Positions 6,529 through 13,866 of a stretch of DNA of 13,866 nt are shown piece after piece. The position numbers and the translations under genes were made by a program. The notes beneath the pieces were generated by a model. It searched no databases, was not told the origin of the DNA, and was given only the letters and a program-made list of their open reading frames with translations. Position 1 is the stretch's first letter. The number at the start of each line of letters is the position of its first letter. Source of the DNA: Lachnospiraceae bacterium UBA4316 (lineage in GTDB: Bacteria > Bacillota > Clostridia > Lachnospirales > Lachnospiraceae). The DNA is taken from assembly GCA_002394535.1 (NCBI GenBank), contig DGUG01000088.1, positions 1,076-14,941 of the forward strand, written 5' to 3'.

Positions 6529-7573
6529 ATTGAAGGAGAAGTTTAGCAGTGAGCTTTCCGCAGTTTCCGATCAAAAATCACTTGAGGAGCTTCGACTGGC
6601 CTTTTTAAGCAAAAAAGGCCATGTTTCAATGCTCATGCAGGAGCTTGCAAAAATCCCTAACGAGCAGAAGAAAGAAGCAGGTCAGCGTATTAATGCATTT
6701 AAGCAGGAAGTAATTGCAAAGTTTGATGCCAGAATGGAAGAGATAAGAAGGATAGAGGAAGAATGCCTTATCAATTCGACCGAGAGCTATGACGAATCAC
6801 TCCCTGCCGGAAGCAAAAAGGGATCATATCATCCCATCACTCTTGTGCAGCGTGAGCTTGAGGATATATTTGAGTCCATGGGATTTGATGTTGAAGACTA
6901 CAGTGAGATAGTAGATGATTATCACTGTTTTGAGGCTCTTAATATTCCGCCTTTCCATCCGGCAAGAGACATGCAGGATACCTATTATCTGTCAACCCCT
7001 AATCAGTTGTTAAAGAGCCATACATCGGCTGCCCAGAATGCTATTATGCATAAATACGGGAAACTCCTCAAGGAAAACTCCCGCCCAATAAGAGCGGTCT
7101 TTCCCGGAAGGTGCTTCAGGAATGAGGCTATTGACGCGTGTCATGAGAATACGTTCTTCCAGATGGAAGGTATCATGATCGATAAGAACATATCCGTTTC
7201 AAACCTGATTTATTTCATGAAGACAATGCTGTCGGAAGTGTTTGAAAGAGATGTTACGGTAAGACTTCGGCCGGGATTTTTCCCCTTTGTGGAGCCCGGA
7301 TTTGAACTGGACATACAGTGTCTTATCTGCGGCGGAAAGGGCTGCCCTTCCTGTAAGAATTCCGGATGGCTCGAGCTTTGTCCCTGTGGAATGATCCACC
7401 CGAATGTTCTGAAATATGGCGGTATAAACTCTGAAGAGGATCCGTACGAATATACAGGATTTGCGTTCGGACTCGGTCTTACGAGACTTGCGATGATGAA
7501 ATACGGTATCAAGGATATCCGTACTTTCAATGAAGGCGATCTGAATGCACTTTCGCAGTTCGTGTCAAAGTAA
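6509..7573 (+). CDS. pheS: Phenylalanyl-tRNA synthetase alpha subunit
   Basis: Catalytic subunit of the (alpha-beta)2 class II enzyme that charges tRNA-Phe. 354 aa, with an N-terminal coiled-coil arm (about 1-85) that binds tRNA, then the catalytic core. Motif 2 is around RAVFPGRCFRNEAIDACHEN (195-214), followed by TFFQMEG. Motif 3 is GFAFGLGLTRLAMMKYGI (317-334), where Thr325 stands in the place usually held by Glu before Arg. An insert CLICGGKGCPSC (271-282) gives a four-Cys zinc-ribbon-like cluster known from several Firmicutes PheS, and two further cysteines follow at 291 and 293. The start is set at 6509 because AGGAAAGG (6493-6500) sits eight bases upstream. An in-frame TTG at 6422 would add 29 residues unlike the family. 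It overlaps the preceding gene by 20 bases and is followed 20 bases later by pheT. Confidence 0.96.
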   Translation: MKDRISELKEKFSSELSAVSDQKSLEELRLAFLSKKGHVSMLMQELAKIPNEQKKEAGQRINAFKQEVIAKFDARMEEIRRIEEECLINSTESYDESLPAGSKKGSYHPITLVQRELEDIFESMGFDVEDYSEIVDDYHCFEALNIPPFHPARDMQDTYYLSTPNQLLKSHTSAAQNAIMHKYGKLLKENSRPIRAVFPGRCFRNEAIDACHENTFFQMEGIMIDKNISVSNLIYFMKTMLSEVFERDVTVRLRPGFFPFVEPGFELDIQCLICGGKGCPSCKNSGWLELCPCGMIHPNVLKYGGINSEEDPYEYTGFAFGLGLTRLAMMKYGIKDIRTFNEGDLNALSQFVSK

Positions 7574-7593
7574 AGGAAGGAGCGGATAACAAT

Positions 7594-9960
7594 ATGTTTG
7601 TTTCAATGAATTGGATAAAAGATTTTGTCGACCTTGAAGGATTTGACACGGAAGAACTCATTCAGAGATTTACCCTGTCAACTGCCGAGGTGGAGGGTAT
7701 TGAATATAAGGGCAGGGATGTAAACGGAGTTGTTGTGGGTGAAATAATCCAATGTGAGGATCATCCGGATTCCGATCATCTTCATGTTCTTAAAGTTGAT
7801 GCCGGGAGCGAAGTGTTTGATGTTGTCTGCGGAGCACCTAATGCGAGAGCCGGTATAAAGACAGCTTTTGCAAAGGTTGGCGGAGATGTCTGCGGTATGA
7901 AGATAAAACCCGCGAAATTAAGAGGCGTCACATCCAACGGTATGTGCTGTTCCGCCAAGGAAATAGGGATAAGTGACGATCATTCCGGAATCATGGAGCT
8001 TGATGCATCGCTGCCAAACGGTACGGATATTAAAGAAATATACCCGATAGATGATGTTGTTTTTGAAGTGGATAACAAGTCTCTTACAAACAGACCGGAT
8101 CTGTGGGGACATTACGGGATAGCAAGAGAATTTGCCGCACTCGTAGACAGACCTTTAAAACCGCTTCCGCTGGCGGAAAATCCCTATACCGGCGATGCTG
8201 CGGTTGACGTTACAATAAAGGATGAAGACAAATGCTACAGGTATTCTGCCGTCAGAGTCGAAAACATTACCGAGCATGTAAGCAGCAACGTTATGCAGGT
8301 AAGACTGTACTACTGCGGAACCCGTGCCATAAATCTTCTTGCTGATATCACTAACTATATTATGCTTGAACTGGGCCAGCCTATGCATGCATTTAACGGC
8401 GACAAGGTTGATAGGATTGTTGTTTCCACGCCGGATGAGCCTATAAAGTTTACTACACTTGACGGCAACGAGCATGAGATAACAACAGATACACTGATGA
8501 TTTACAACGACAAAACACCTGTCGGAATAGCGGGTATCATGGGTGGTCTTGACAGCGAGATAACCGATGATACGAATTCACTCGTTCTTGAGAGCGCCAA
8601 TTTTGATGCTGTAAGTATCAGAAAGAGCGCAAGCCGTATGGCTCTTCGAACCGATGCATCCGCAAGATATGAGAAAACCCTTGATCCGGAAATGACAATG
8701 CTTGCCGTAAAAAGATTTCTTAAGCTCCTGTTTGAAGTTGACGGCGGATGCAGATGCGTTTCCAAAATCACCGACATTTATGTTAAGAAATACCCGGTAA
8801 TCACGATTCCATTCAACAAACAGTTTGTGGACCGTTATACCGGAATTGATATATCTTCTGACCGGATAGAGAAAACATTGCTTTCTCTCGGCTTTGGGGT
8901 TGAAAGGTCAGGGGATGATTTTAAGGCTGTTGTTCCTTCATACCGAGCAACCAAAGATGTGAGTATGCAGGCTGATATTGTTGAGGAAATCACGAGAATA
9001 TACGGATACGATAATTTTGAGATCAAAACAACGTATGAGCCGCTTCTGCCCGCGAGAAAATCAGACCGCAAGGTTAATGAAAACCACACAAGGGATATGC
9101 TTGTTAAAAACTTCGGACTTCATGAGGTTCATTCCCGTATCTGGTGTGATCCCGACGATCTGAGAACTCTCGGTCTGGCTCCCGAAGATAATGTAAGACT
9201 CTTAGGTTCATCAGAGGAAAAGGGAACAGGTATTATCAGAACATCCATGATGCAAAGCCTTCTGCCTTTTGTATACAAGAACAGAAGTTTCTCTGATACA
9301 TTCGGTATTTTTGAGATCGGAAGAGTTGTTCGAGGCACGAAGGATAACGGGGAAGCAGACGAGAGACGCATGTGTGCCGTGGCTTTGTACAGCAAGGAAA
9401 AGAGTGAGAAATCCTTGTATATGGAGGGGGTAGATATAGTAAACACCCTTATTTCAGAGTTAAAGCACAGTGATGTTACATACTCCAAAACAACTCCGGC
9501 TCATGCATGGCAGCATCCGAAGAACACAAGCAATATAACGGTAGGTAATACATTCCTGGGCACAATTAACACGATCCATCCCGCAACCCTTGCCAAGATT
9601 GCCAAAAACTGCTCGGTTGTCTGTATTGAGATTGATATGGACATTCTTGATGAGATCAGTGCCTGCGATCTTGTGTTTAATGAACCTTCAAGATTCCCGG
9701 CGGTTGAATACGATCTTTCCCTTGTTGTTCCCGAGGGAGTTAGATTTGAGGATATGCAGGAGTGCTGGAATAAAAAGGACATTCCGGAACTTTCAAACGT
9801 TAAGGTAATAGATATTTACGATTCCGTCGATACGAAGAGTATTACACTGAGGTTTTCTTTTGTGCTGTCCGACAGAACTCTTACAGGTGAAGAAGTACAG
9901 GCGAGAATTGATAACATCATATCTAAACTTGCGGATAAGAAAGTATCATTAAGGGTATAG
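7594..9960 (+). CDS. pheT: Phenylalanyl-tRNA synthetase beta subunit
   Basis: Large subunit, 788 aa, normal for bacteria. It partners with PheS, binds tRNA and hydrolyses mischarged Tyr-tRNA-Phe. Domains in order: an EMAP-like tRNA-binding fold (about 41-150); the B3/B4 editing domain with [19 protein letters not shown] (250-268), preceded by [18 protein letters not shown] (166-183); the B5 domain (about 400-478) ending in [13 protein letters not shown]; the catalytic-like core; and a C-terminal anticodon-binding FDX-ACB domain (about 705-788) starting near [15 protein letters not shown]. The ribosome binding site AGGAAGGAG (7574-7582) begins just after the pheS stop. The gene ends one base before queA starts. 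No frame break or missing domain is visible. Confidence 0.97.
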   Translation: MFVSMNWIKDFVDLEGFDTEELIQRFTLSTAEVEGIEYKGRDVNGVVVGEIIQCEDHPDSDHLHVLKVDAGSEVFDVVCGAPNARAGIKTAFAKVGGDVCGMKIKPAKLRGVTSNGMCCSAKEIGISDDHSGIMELDASLPNGTDIKEIYPIDDVVFEVDNKSLTNRPDLWGHYGIAREFAALVDRPLKPLPLAENPYTGDAAVDVTIKDEDKCYRYSAVRVENITEHVSSNVMQVRLYYCGTRAINLLADITNYIMLELGQPMHAFNGDKVDRIVVSTPDEPIKFTTLDGNEHEITTDTLMIYNDKTPVGIAGIMGGLDSEITDDTNSLVLESANFDAVSIRKSASRMALRTDASARYEKTLDPEMTMLAVKRFLKLLFEVDGGCRCVSKITDIYVKKYPVITIPFNKQFVDRYTGIDISSDRIEKTLLSLGFGVERSGDDFKAVVPSYRATKDVSMQADIVEEITRIYGYDNFEIKTTYEPLLPARKSDRKVNENHTRDMLVKNFGLHEVHSRIWCDPDDLRTLGLAPEDNVRLLGSSEEKGTGIIRTSMMQSLLPFVYKNRSFSDTFGIFEIGRVVRGTKDNGEADERRMCAVALYSKEKSEKSLYMEGVDIVNTLISELKHSDVTYSKTTPAHAWQHPKNTSNITVGNTFLGTINTIHPATLAKIAKNCSVVCIEIDMDILDEISACDLVFNEPSRFPAVEYDLSLVVPEGVRFEDMQECWNKKDIPELSNVKVIDIYDSVDTKSITLRFSFVLSDRTLTGEEVQARIDNIISKLADKKVSLRV

Positions 9961-9961
9961 A

Positions 9962-10996
9962 ATGAAAACTTCCGATTTCTACTATGATCTGCCCAGGGAG
10001 CTTATCGCCCAGGATCCTCTTCCCGACAGGTCTTCATCGAGACTTCTTGTTCTTAATAGGGTTACCGGTAGTGTAAGCCACAGGAAGTTTAAGGATATTA
10101 CTGATTACTTAAGGAGCGGAGACTGCCTTGTACTAAACGATACGAAGGTTATACCTGCAAGGCTCATCGGCGTCAAGGAAGATACAGGTGCAGCCGTTGA
10201 GGTGTTTCTTCTGAAGAGAAAGGAAGAAGGCATTTGGGAAACTCTTGTAAGGCCCGGGAAAAAGCTGCGGACTGGCGCAAAGGTATCATTCGGAGACGGT
10301 GCTCTGCGATGTGAGATCACAGATGTGCTTGAAGACGGAAACCGGCTTGTCAGGTTTGAATATGACGGGATTTTTGAAGAGCTTCTTGACAGGCTCGGGC
10401 AGATGCCGCTTCCGCCGTATATTACACATCACCTTGAAGATAAGACAAGATATCAGACAGTATATGCAAAATATGAAGGAAGTGCGGCGGCTCCGACAGC
10501 CGGACTTCATTTTACAAAAGAACTTCTTGATAAAATTTCCAATATGGGAGTGAAGGTTTGTTTTATTACACTTCATGTGGGACTCGGAACATTCAGACCG
10601 GTTAAGGCCGATGATATTTCCGAGCATCATATGCATACCGAGTGGTATAATATCAGTCGGGAGGCCGCCAAGATCATTAATGATACAAAAGCAGAGGGCG
10701 GGCGTGTCATATGTGTCGGAACCACAAGCTGCAGGACTATAGAAAGTGCATGCGGCGATGACGGTGTAGTTGTTGCCGGAAGCGGTGAGACAGACATATT
10801 TATATATCCCGGCTATGATTTTAAAGTTCTTGACGGCCTTGTCACCAATTTTCATCTTCCGGAAAGCACACTTCTCATGCTTGTAAGTGCGCTGGCAGGG
10901 AGAGAACATATTATGAGTGCATATAAAGAGGCAATTCGTGAGAAATACAGATTTTTCTCCTTCGGTGATGCCATGTTTATTCTGCCGCCGGGGTGA
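9962..10996 (+). CDS. queA: S-adenosylmethionine:tRNA ribosyltransferase-isomerase
   Basis: Makes epoxyqueuosine in tRNA by moving the ribosyl part of S-adenosylmethionine onto preQ1 at position 34 of GUN-anticodon tRNAs. 344 aa, the usual size. Family hallmarks: the N-terminal [20 protein letters not shown], then [15 protein letters not shown] (about 56-70), [42 protein letters not shown] and [20 protein letters not shown]. It starts one base after the pheT stop, with AAGGG about seven bases upstream, so it is the last gene of the yihY-pheS-pheT-queA run. The usual neighbours tgt and ruvB are not here. No clear intrinsic terminator follows in the 77-base gap, so some read-through into the PilZ gene is possible. 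Confidence 0.97.
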   Translation: MKTSDFYYDLPRELIAQDPLPDRSSSRLLVLNRVTGSVSHRKFKDITDYLRSGDCLVLNDTKVIPARLIGVKEDTGAAVEVFLLKRKEEGIWETLVRPGKKLRTGAKVSFGDGALRCEITDVLEDGNRLVRFEYDGIFEELLDRLGQMPLPPYITHHLEDKTRYQTVYAKYEGSAAAPTAGLHFTKELLDKISNMGVKVCFITLHVGLGTFRPVKADDISEHHMHTEWYNISREAAKIINDTKAEGGRVICVGTTSCRTIESACGDDGVVVAGSGETDIFIYPGYDFKVLDGLVTNFHLPESTLLMLVSALAGREHIMSAYKEAIREKYRFFSFGDAMFILPPG

Positions 10997-11000
10997 GCAC

Positions 11001-11029
11001 TTGTTTTTGATTTCCTTTTGTATTATCAT
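11001..11029 (+). promoter_or_regulatory. Possible promoter for the PilZ-gpmI unit
   Basis: TTGTTT (11001-11006) and TATCAT (11024-11029) stand 17 bases apart, in the 77-base gap after queA. It is a moderate sigma-A match. TATTAT (11021-11026) and CATAAT (11027-11032) nearby make the exact -10 uncertain. Confidence 0.45.
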
Positions 11030-11073
11030 AATTTGAGGGTTATCACATCTTTGGAACATAAGGAGAGGTAAGT

Positions 11074-11412
11074 ATGCAGGAGAAGAGAAAAAGCAAACGT
11101 TTTGTACTTGAAGCAATGATTGCCATGGAAAGAGTCGATGGTACCAAAAACAGGCTTGTTCCCATTAATGTCATTGATGTATCCGGTTCCGGAATCGGTT
11201 TTTCATGCAATGAGATTCTTGAAATGAATTCGGTCTATAAGCTTCAGCTTAAGATCTGGACCGGTGATGTTGTCGATGCGCTTGTTAATATCGTAAGATT
11301 CGACAACAGCCATGATGATAAATATGTGTACGGTGCAAACTTTATAGGTATGCCCGAAAATGACACATCGAAGTTCAATATTCATGAATTGTTCGATGCG
11401 GCCAACAACTAA
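11074..11412 (+). CDS. Small single-domain PilZ protein (cyclic di-GMP effector)
   Basis: A 112-residue cytoplasmic protein made almost wholly of one PilZ domain. The two ligand-binding signatures are present and well spaced: RxxxR as R5-KSK-R9 at the very N terminus, and [DN]xSxxG as DVSGSG (35-40). The beta strands that follow (VYKLQLKIW, DALVNIVRF, YVYGANFIGM) fit the PilZ barrel. With both motifs intact it probably binds cyclic di-GMP. There is no attached output domain, so it must act through a partner that cannot be named. A strong ribosome binding site AGGAGAGG (11061-11068) lies five bases before ATG. Its stop is 25 bases before gpmI with no terminator between, so the two are probably co-transcribed. 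Confidence 0.88.
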   Translation: MQEKRKSKRFVLEAMIAMERVDGTKNRLVPINVIDVSGSGIGFSCNEILEMNSVYKLQLKIWTGDVVDALVNIVRFDNSHDDKYVYGANFIGMPENDTSKFNIHELFDAANN

Positions 11413-11437
11413 AACATGATTTATGAGGAGTTAGAAG

Positions 11438-12979
11438 ATGAGTAAGAAACCTACAGTATTAATGATCCTTGACGGATACGGCCTGTCCGACAAGGAAGAA
11501 GGCAATGCAGTAAAGCTTGCCAAAACACCGGTTGTTGATTCTCTTATGAGAGATTATCCCTTTGTCAAGGGACTTGCAAGCGGTATGGCCGTGGGACTTC
11601 CCGACGGACAGATGGGTAATTCCGAGGTCGGACACCTGAATATGGGCGCCGGCAGAATAGTTTACCAGGAACTTACAAGGATCACAAAAGAGATTCAGGA
11701 CGGGGATTTTTTCGAGAACAAGAATCTTCTCAGAGCTATCAACAACTGTAAGGAAAAGGATTCAGCCCTGCATATATACGGACTTCTGTCCGACGGCGGT
11801 GTTCACAGTCATATAACACATCTGTACGGACTGCTTGAGCTTGCCAAGAGAAACGGTCTGAATAAAGTGTACATACATTGCTTCCTTGACGGAAGAGATA
11901 CACCTCCTACATCCGGAATAGATTATGTCCGCCAGCTTCAGAGTAAAATGCGCCAGATCGGTATCGGAGAGATTGCATCGGTTACCGGACGTTATTACGC
12001 AATGGACAGAGATAATAACTATGACAGGGTTAAGCTTGCCTATGTTGCTCTTACAAAGGGCGAAGGACTTACCGCAGCAAATGCCGAAGAGGCTGTAGAG
12101 GCTTCCTATGCAAGAGATGAAACCGATGAATTCGTTAAACCTACGGTCATTGTTAACGGCGGTGTTCCCGTGGGAACGATAAATGATGACGATTCCATTA
12201 TATTCTTCAATTTCAGACCTGACCGTGCACGTGAGATTACGCACGCATTCTGTGATGATGAATTCCGTTCCTTTAAGCGCGAGAAGAAGCTGGATGTCGT
12301 ATATGTGTGCTTCACGGATTACGATCCTCTTATCGAGAACAAATATGTGGCTTTCGAGAAAGTCGGCGTAAACAATACATTCGGAGAGTATCTTGCGTCA
12401 CTTAATATGACCCAGGCCAGGATTGCCGAGACTGAAAAATATGCGCATGTTACATTCTTCTTTAACGGCGGAGTTGAGGAACCCAATCCGGGTGAACAGA
12501 GGATACTTGTAAAATCACCTAAGGTTGCGACTTACGATCTGAAGCCGGAGATGAGTGCTTATGAAGTGTGTGATAATCTTGTTAAGGCTATCAAATCCGA
12601 TAAATATGACGTTATCATAATCAATTTCGCCAATCCCGATATGGTAGGCCATACAGGTGTTCTTGAAGCTGCCATCAAAGCTATTGAAGCTGTTGACGAG
12701 TGTGTCGGAAGAGCAGTTGAAGCCATCAAGGAGGTTGACGGCGTGATGTTTGTATGTGCGGATCACGGAAATGCCGAGCAGCTTATCGATCCCGAGACAG
12801 GAGAACCGCATACTGCGCATACGACCAATCCGGTACCGTTTATTCTTGTTAACTATGACAAGGATTATACACTTCGCGAGGGCGGATGCCTTGCGGATAT
12901 CGTGCCTACACTTCTTGAATGTATGGGACTTGAGCAGCCCAAGGAAATGACCGGAAAATCACTGCTTATCAAAAAATAA
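11438..12979 (+). CDS. gpmI: 2,3-bisphosphoglycerate-independent phosphoglycerate mutase
   Basis: Glycolytic and gluconeogenic enzyme that interconverts 3- and 2-phosphoglycerate using manganese ions and a phosphoserine intermediate. 513 aa, the standard length. The start reads MILDGYG (9-15) with metal ligand Asp12. The nucleophile is Ser62 in GQMGNSEVGHLNMGAGR (57-73). His123 lies in GLLSDGGVHSH. Substrate-binding arginines sit in FNFRPDRAREITHAF, and the late metal cluster includes VCADHGNAEQ. All expected active-site blocks are present. AGGAG (11426-11430) lies seven bases before the ATG. It is preceded by the PilZ gene and followed by a strong terminator, so it closes its transcription unit. 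Confidence 0.98.
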   Translation: MSKKPTVLMILDGYGLSDKEEGNAVKLAKTPVVDSLMRDYPFVKGLASGMAVGLPDGQMGNSEVGHLNMGAGRIVYQELTRITKEIQDGDFFENKNLLRAINNCKEKDSALHIYGLLSDGGVHSHITHLYGLLELAKRNGLNKVYIHCFLDGRDTPPTSGIDYVRQLQSKMRQIGIGEIASVTGRYYAMDRDNNYDRVKLAYVALTKGEGLTAANAEEAVEASYARDETDEFVKPTVIVNGGVPVGTINDDDSIIFFNFRPDRAREITHAFCDDEFRSFKREKKLDVVYVCFTDYDPLIENKYVAFEKVGVNNTFGEYLASLNMTQARIAETEKYAHVTFFFNGGVEEPNPGEQRILVKSPKVATYDLKPEMSAYEVCDNLVKAIKSDKYDVIIINFANPDMVGHTGVLEAAIKAIEAVDECVGRAVEAIKEVDGVMFVCADHGNAEQLIDPETGEPHTAHTTNPVPFILVNYDKDYTLREGGCLADIVPTLLECMGLEQPKEMTGKSLLIKK

Positions 12980-13003
12980 TCAATTTCAATAATATTTATC
13001 AGT

Positions 13004-13063
13004 AAATACGGGTTTGTTTGTTGAAAATGCATAATATGCTTGCAAACAAACCTGTATTTTTTT
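13004..13063 (+). terminator. Intrinsic terminator after gpmI
   Basis: The arm 13004-13020 (AAATACGGGTTTGTTTG) pairs with 13043-13059 over 17 positions, with one G-U pair. The last three A-T pairs merge into a run of seven T (13057-13063). The 22-base loop holds a small inner stem, GCAT (13029-13032) with ATGC (13036-13039). It overlaps the next promoter. Confidence 0.92.
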
Positions 13064-13068
13064 ATAAT
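13040..13068 (+). promoter_or_regulatory. Sigma-A type promoter of the EF-G-like gene
   Basis: TTGCAA (13040-13045), 17 bases, then a perfect TATAAT (13063-13068). The start is expected near 13075, giving a leader of about 46 bases with a good GGAGG at 13106-13110. The spacer is made of the descending arm and T-run of the gpmI terminator. Confidence 0.8.
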
Positions 13069-13120
13069 GTTAACAAGGTGCGCATGCTCCTAATATTCAA
13101 TAATTGGAGGAAGTTACAAT

Positions 13121-13866
13121 ATGAAGGTTTACCCCAGTAATAAGATCCGTAATGTTGTCATTTTGGGACACGGCGGATGCGGCAAGACTACTTTGACGGA
13201 GGCTATGGCTTATTTGGCCGGAATTACCACTAGGATGGGTAAGACCGATGACGGTAATACGATAAGCGATTACGACAAAGAAGAACAAAAGAGACATTTT
13301 TCTATCGGAACAAGTGTGGTTCCTATTGAGTGGGATGATTGTAAGATCAATATTTTCGATACTCCCGGATATTTCGATTTTGTAGGAGAGGTTGAGGAGG
13401 CTGTAGGCGCTGCTGCAGGTGCTATCATCGTAGTTTCCGGTAAAGCCGGTGTTGAAGTCGGAACCGAGAAGGCATGGGAGATATGCGAGAAATACAAACT
13501 GCCCAGGATCTTCTTTGTTACCGATATGGACGTGGACAATGCCAGCTACAGGAAGATCGTTGAGGATCTTGAAGGCTTGTACGGCAAGAAGATAGCTCCT
13601 TTCCATTTACCGATCCGTGAGGACGAGAAGCTTGTGGGCTATGTCAACGTTGTCAGTGAAAAAGGATTCAGATGGACAGAGGGCGGCAGGGCCGATGAAT
13701 GTGATGTTCCCGACTACAGCAGGGAGTATCTTGAGAAATATAAAGAGTCTCTTATGGAGGCAGTAGCCGAAACAAGCGAAGATTTCATGGAAAGGTATTT
13801 TTCGGGTGAAACATTCTCGGATTCCGAGATCCGTTCGGCTCTTTATGCCAATATTAATGACGGAAC
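13121..13866 (+). CDS. EF-G-like translational GTPase, 5' part (3' end outside window)
   Basis: The first 248 codons of a protein of the EF-G-like (EF-G-2/FusA2) branch, usually about 690 aa; the frame is open to the window end. Visible G domain: P-loop GHGGCGKTT (16-24), a switch I region EEQKRHFSIGTSV (54-66) in place of the canonical RGITI, and G3 DTPGYFDFVGE (80-90). In G3, Tyr84 replaces the catalytic His of canonical EF-G, as known for EF-G-2 type proteins. The G4 position reads TDMD (134-137) instead of NKMD, although the following DNASY context is kept. It is probably a ribosome-associated GTPase of unclear role rather than the main fusA. GGAGG at 13106-13110 supports the ATG at 13121. 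It is transcribed from its own promoter. Confidence 0.9.
   Translation, partial: MKVYPSNKIRNVVILGHGGCGKTTLTEAMAYLAGITTRMGKTDDGNTISDYDKEEQKRHFSIGTSVVPIEWDDCKINIFDTPGYFDFVGEVEEAVGAAAGAIIVVSGKAGVEVGTEKAWEICEKYKLPRIFFVTDMDVDNASYRKIVEDLEGLYGKKIAPFHLPIREDEKLVGYVNVVSEKGFRWTEGGRADECDVPDYSREYLEKYKESLMEAVAETSEDFMERYFSGETFSDSEIRSALYANINDG

Noticed and set aside
10286..11116. A 276-codon open frame on the - strand opposite queA
   Set aside because: It is mostly the mirror of the well-supported queA gene, rich in Cys and basic residues, with no family resemblance and no good ribosome binding site.
11762..12244. A 160-codon open frame on the - strand opposite gpmI
   Set aside because: Shadow of the gpmI codon pattern; it contains no recognisable motif.
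13097..13606. A 169-codon open frame on the - strand opposite the EF-G-like gene
   Set aside because: Shadow of a strong coding sequence and it crosses the true gene's ribosome binding site; no independent support.
1..13866. Mobile elements, CRISPR arrays, tRNA genes, phage or defence systems
   Set aside because: I found no transposase, integrase, direct-repeat array, tRNA cloverleaf or known defence protein; base composition looks even throughout.

Overview
The window is 13,866 bases with all convincing genes on the + strand. It looks like a chromosomal segment of a low-to-mid GC Firmicute of class Clostridia. Family Lachnospiraceae (a Butyrivibrio or Roseburia relative) is my best guess. 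I base this on consensus-like sigma-A promoters, strong AGGAGG-type ribosome binding sites, protein sequence character (PheS with a Cys cluster, a clostridial EF-G paralogue, a short PilZ protein) and a Firmicutes-type 6S RNA. No phage, transposon, CRISPR array, tRNA or rRNA gene is visible. Most of the region is ordinary core genome.

Left part (1-5362): the 3' end of tyrosyl-tRNA synthetase (tyrS) runs by a 4-base ATGA overlap into a four-gene cassette that resembles the dlt teichoic-acid D-alanylation system. It encodes an adenylation enzyme (DltA-like), a 77-residue carrier protein (DltC-like), a 539-residue MBOAT acyltransferase and a membrane-anchored SGNH-type protein in the DltD/AlgX position. 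The gene order is A-C-B-D rather than A-B-C-D, the MBOAT looks more like AlgI than a classic DltB, and the adenylation enzyme has Val where Bacillus DltA has its D-Ala-sensing Cys. The expected scheme is that the ligase activates an amino acid and loads it on the carrier, the MBOAT moves the acyl group across the membrane, and the SGNH protein acts on an extracellular polymer. The substrate and the polymer are not known from the sequence.

Middle part (5363-5682): this gap holds a well-supported non-coding RNA with its own promoter (TTGTCT-17-TATAAT), a rod-like fold and a perfect 10-bp intrinsic terminator. I call it 6S RNA (ssrS).

Right-middle part (5683-10996): a tight run of a YihY/BrkB membrane protein, pheS (starting inside the end of the previous gene), pheT and queA. 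It joins phenylalanyl-tRNA charging with queuosine tRNA modification, and I see no T-box leader.

Right part (11001-13866): a PilZ-domain protein lies 25 bases before gpmI (cofactor-independent phosphoglycerate mutase), probably as one transcript ending at a strong terminator. That terminator overlaps the promoter of the next gene, the 5' part of an EF-G-like GTPase that runs off the window. Its G3 and G4 motifs differ from canonical EF-G.

The best candidates for something under-described are the dlt/AlgI hybrid cassette fused to tyrS, and the divergent EF-G paralogue.
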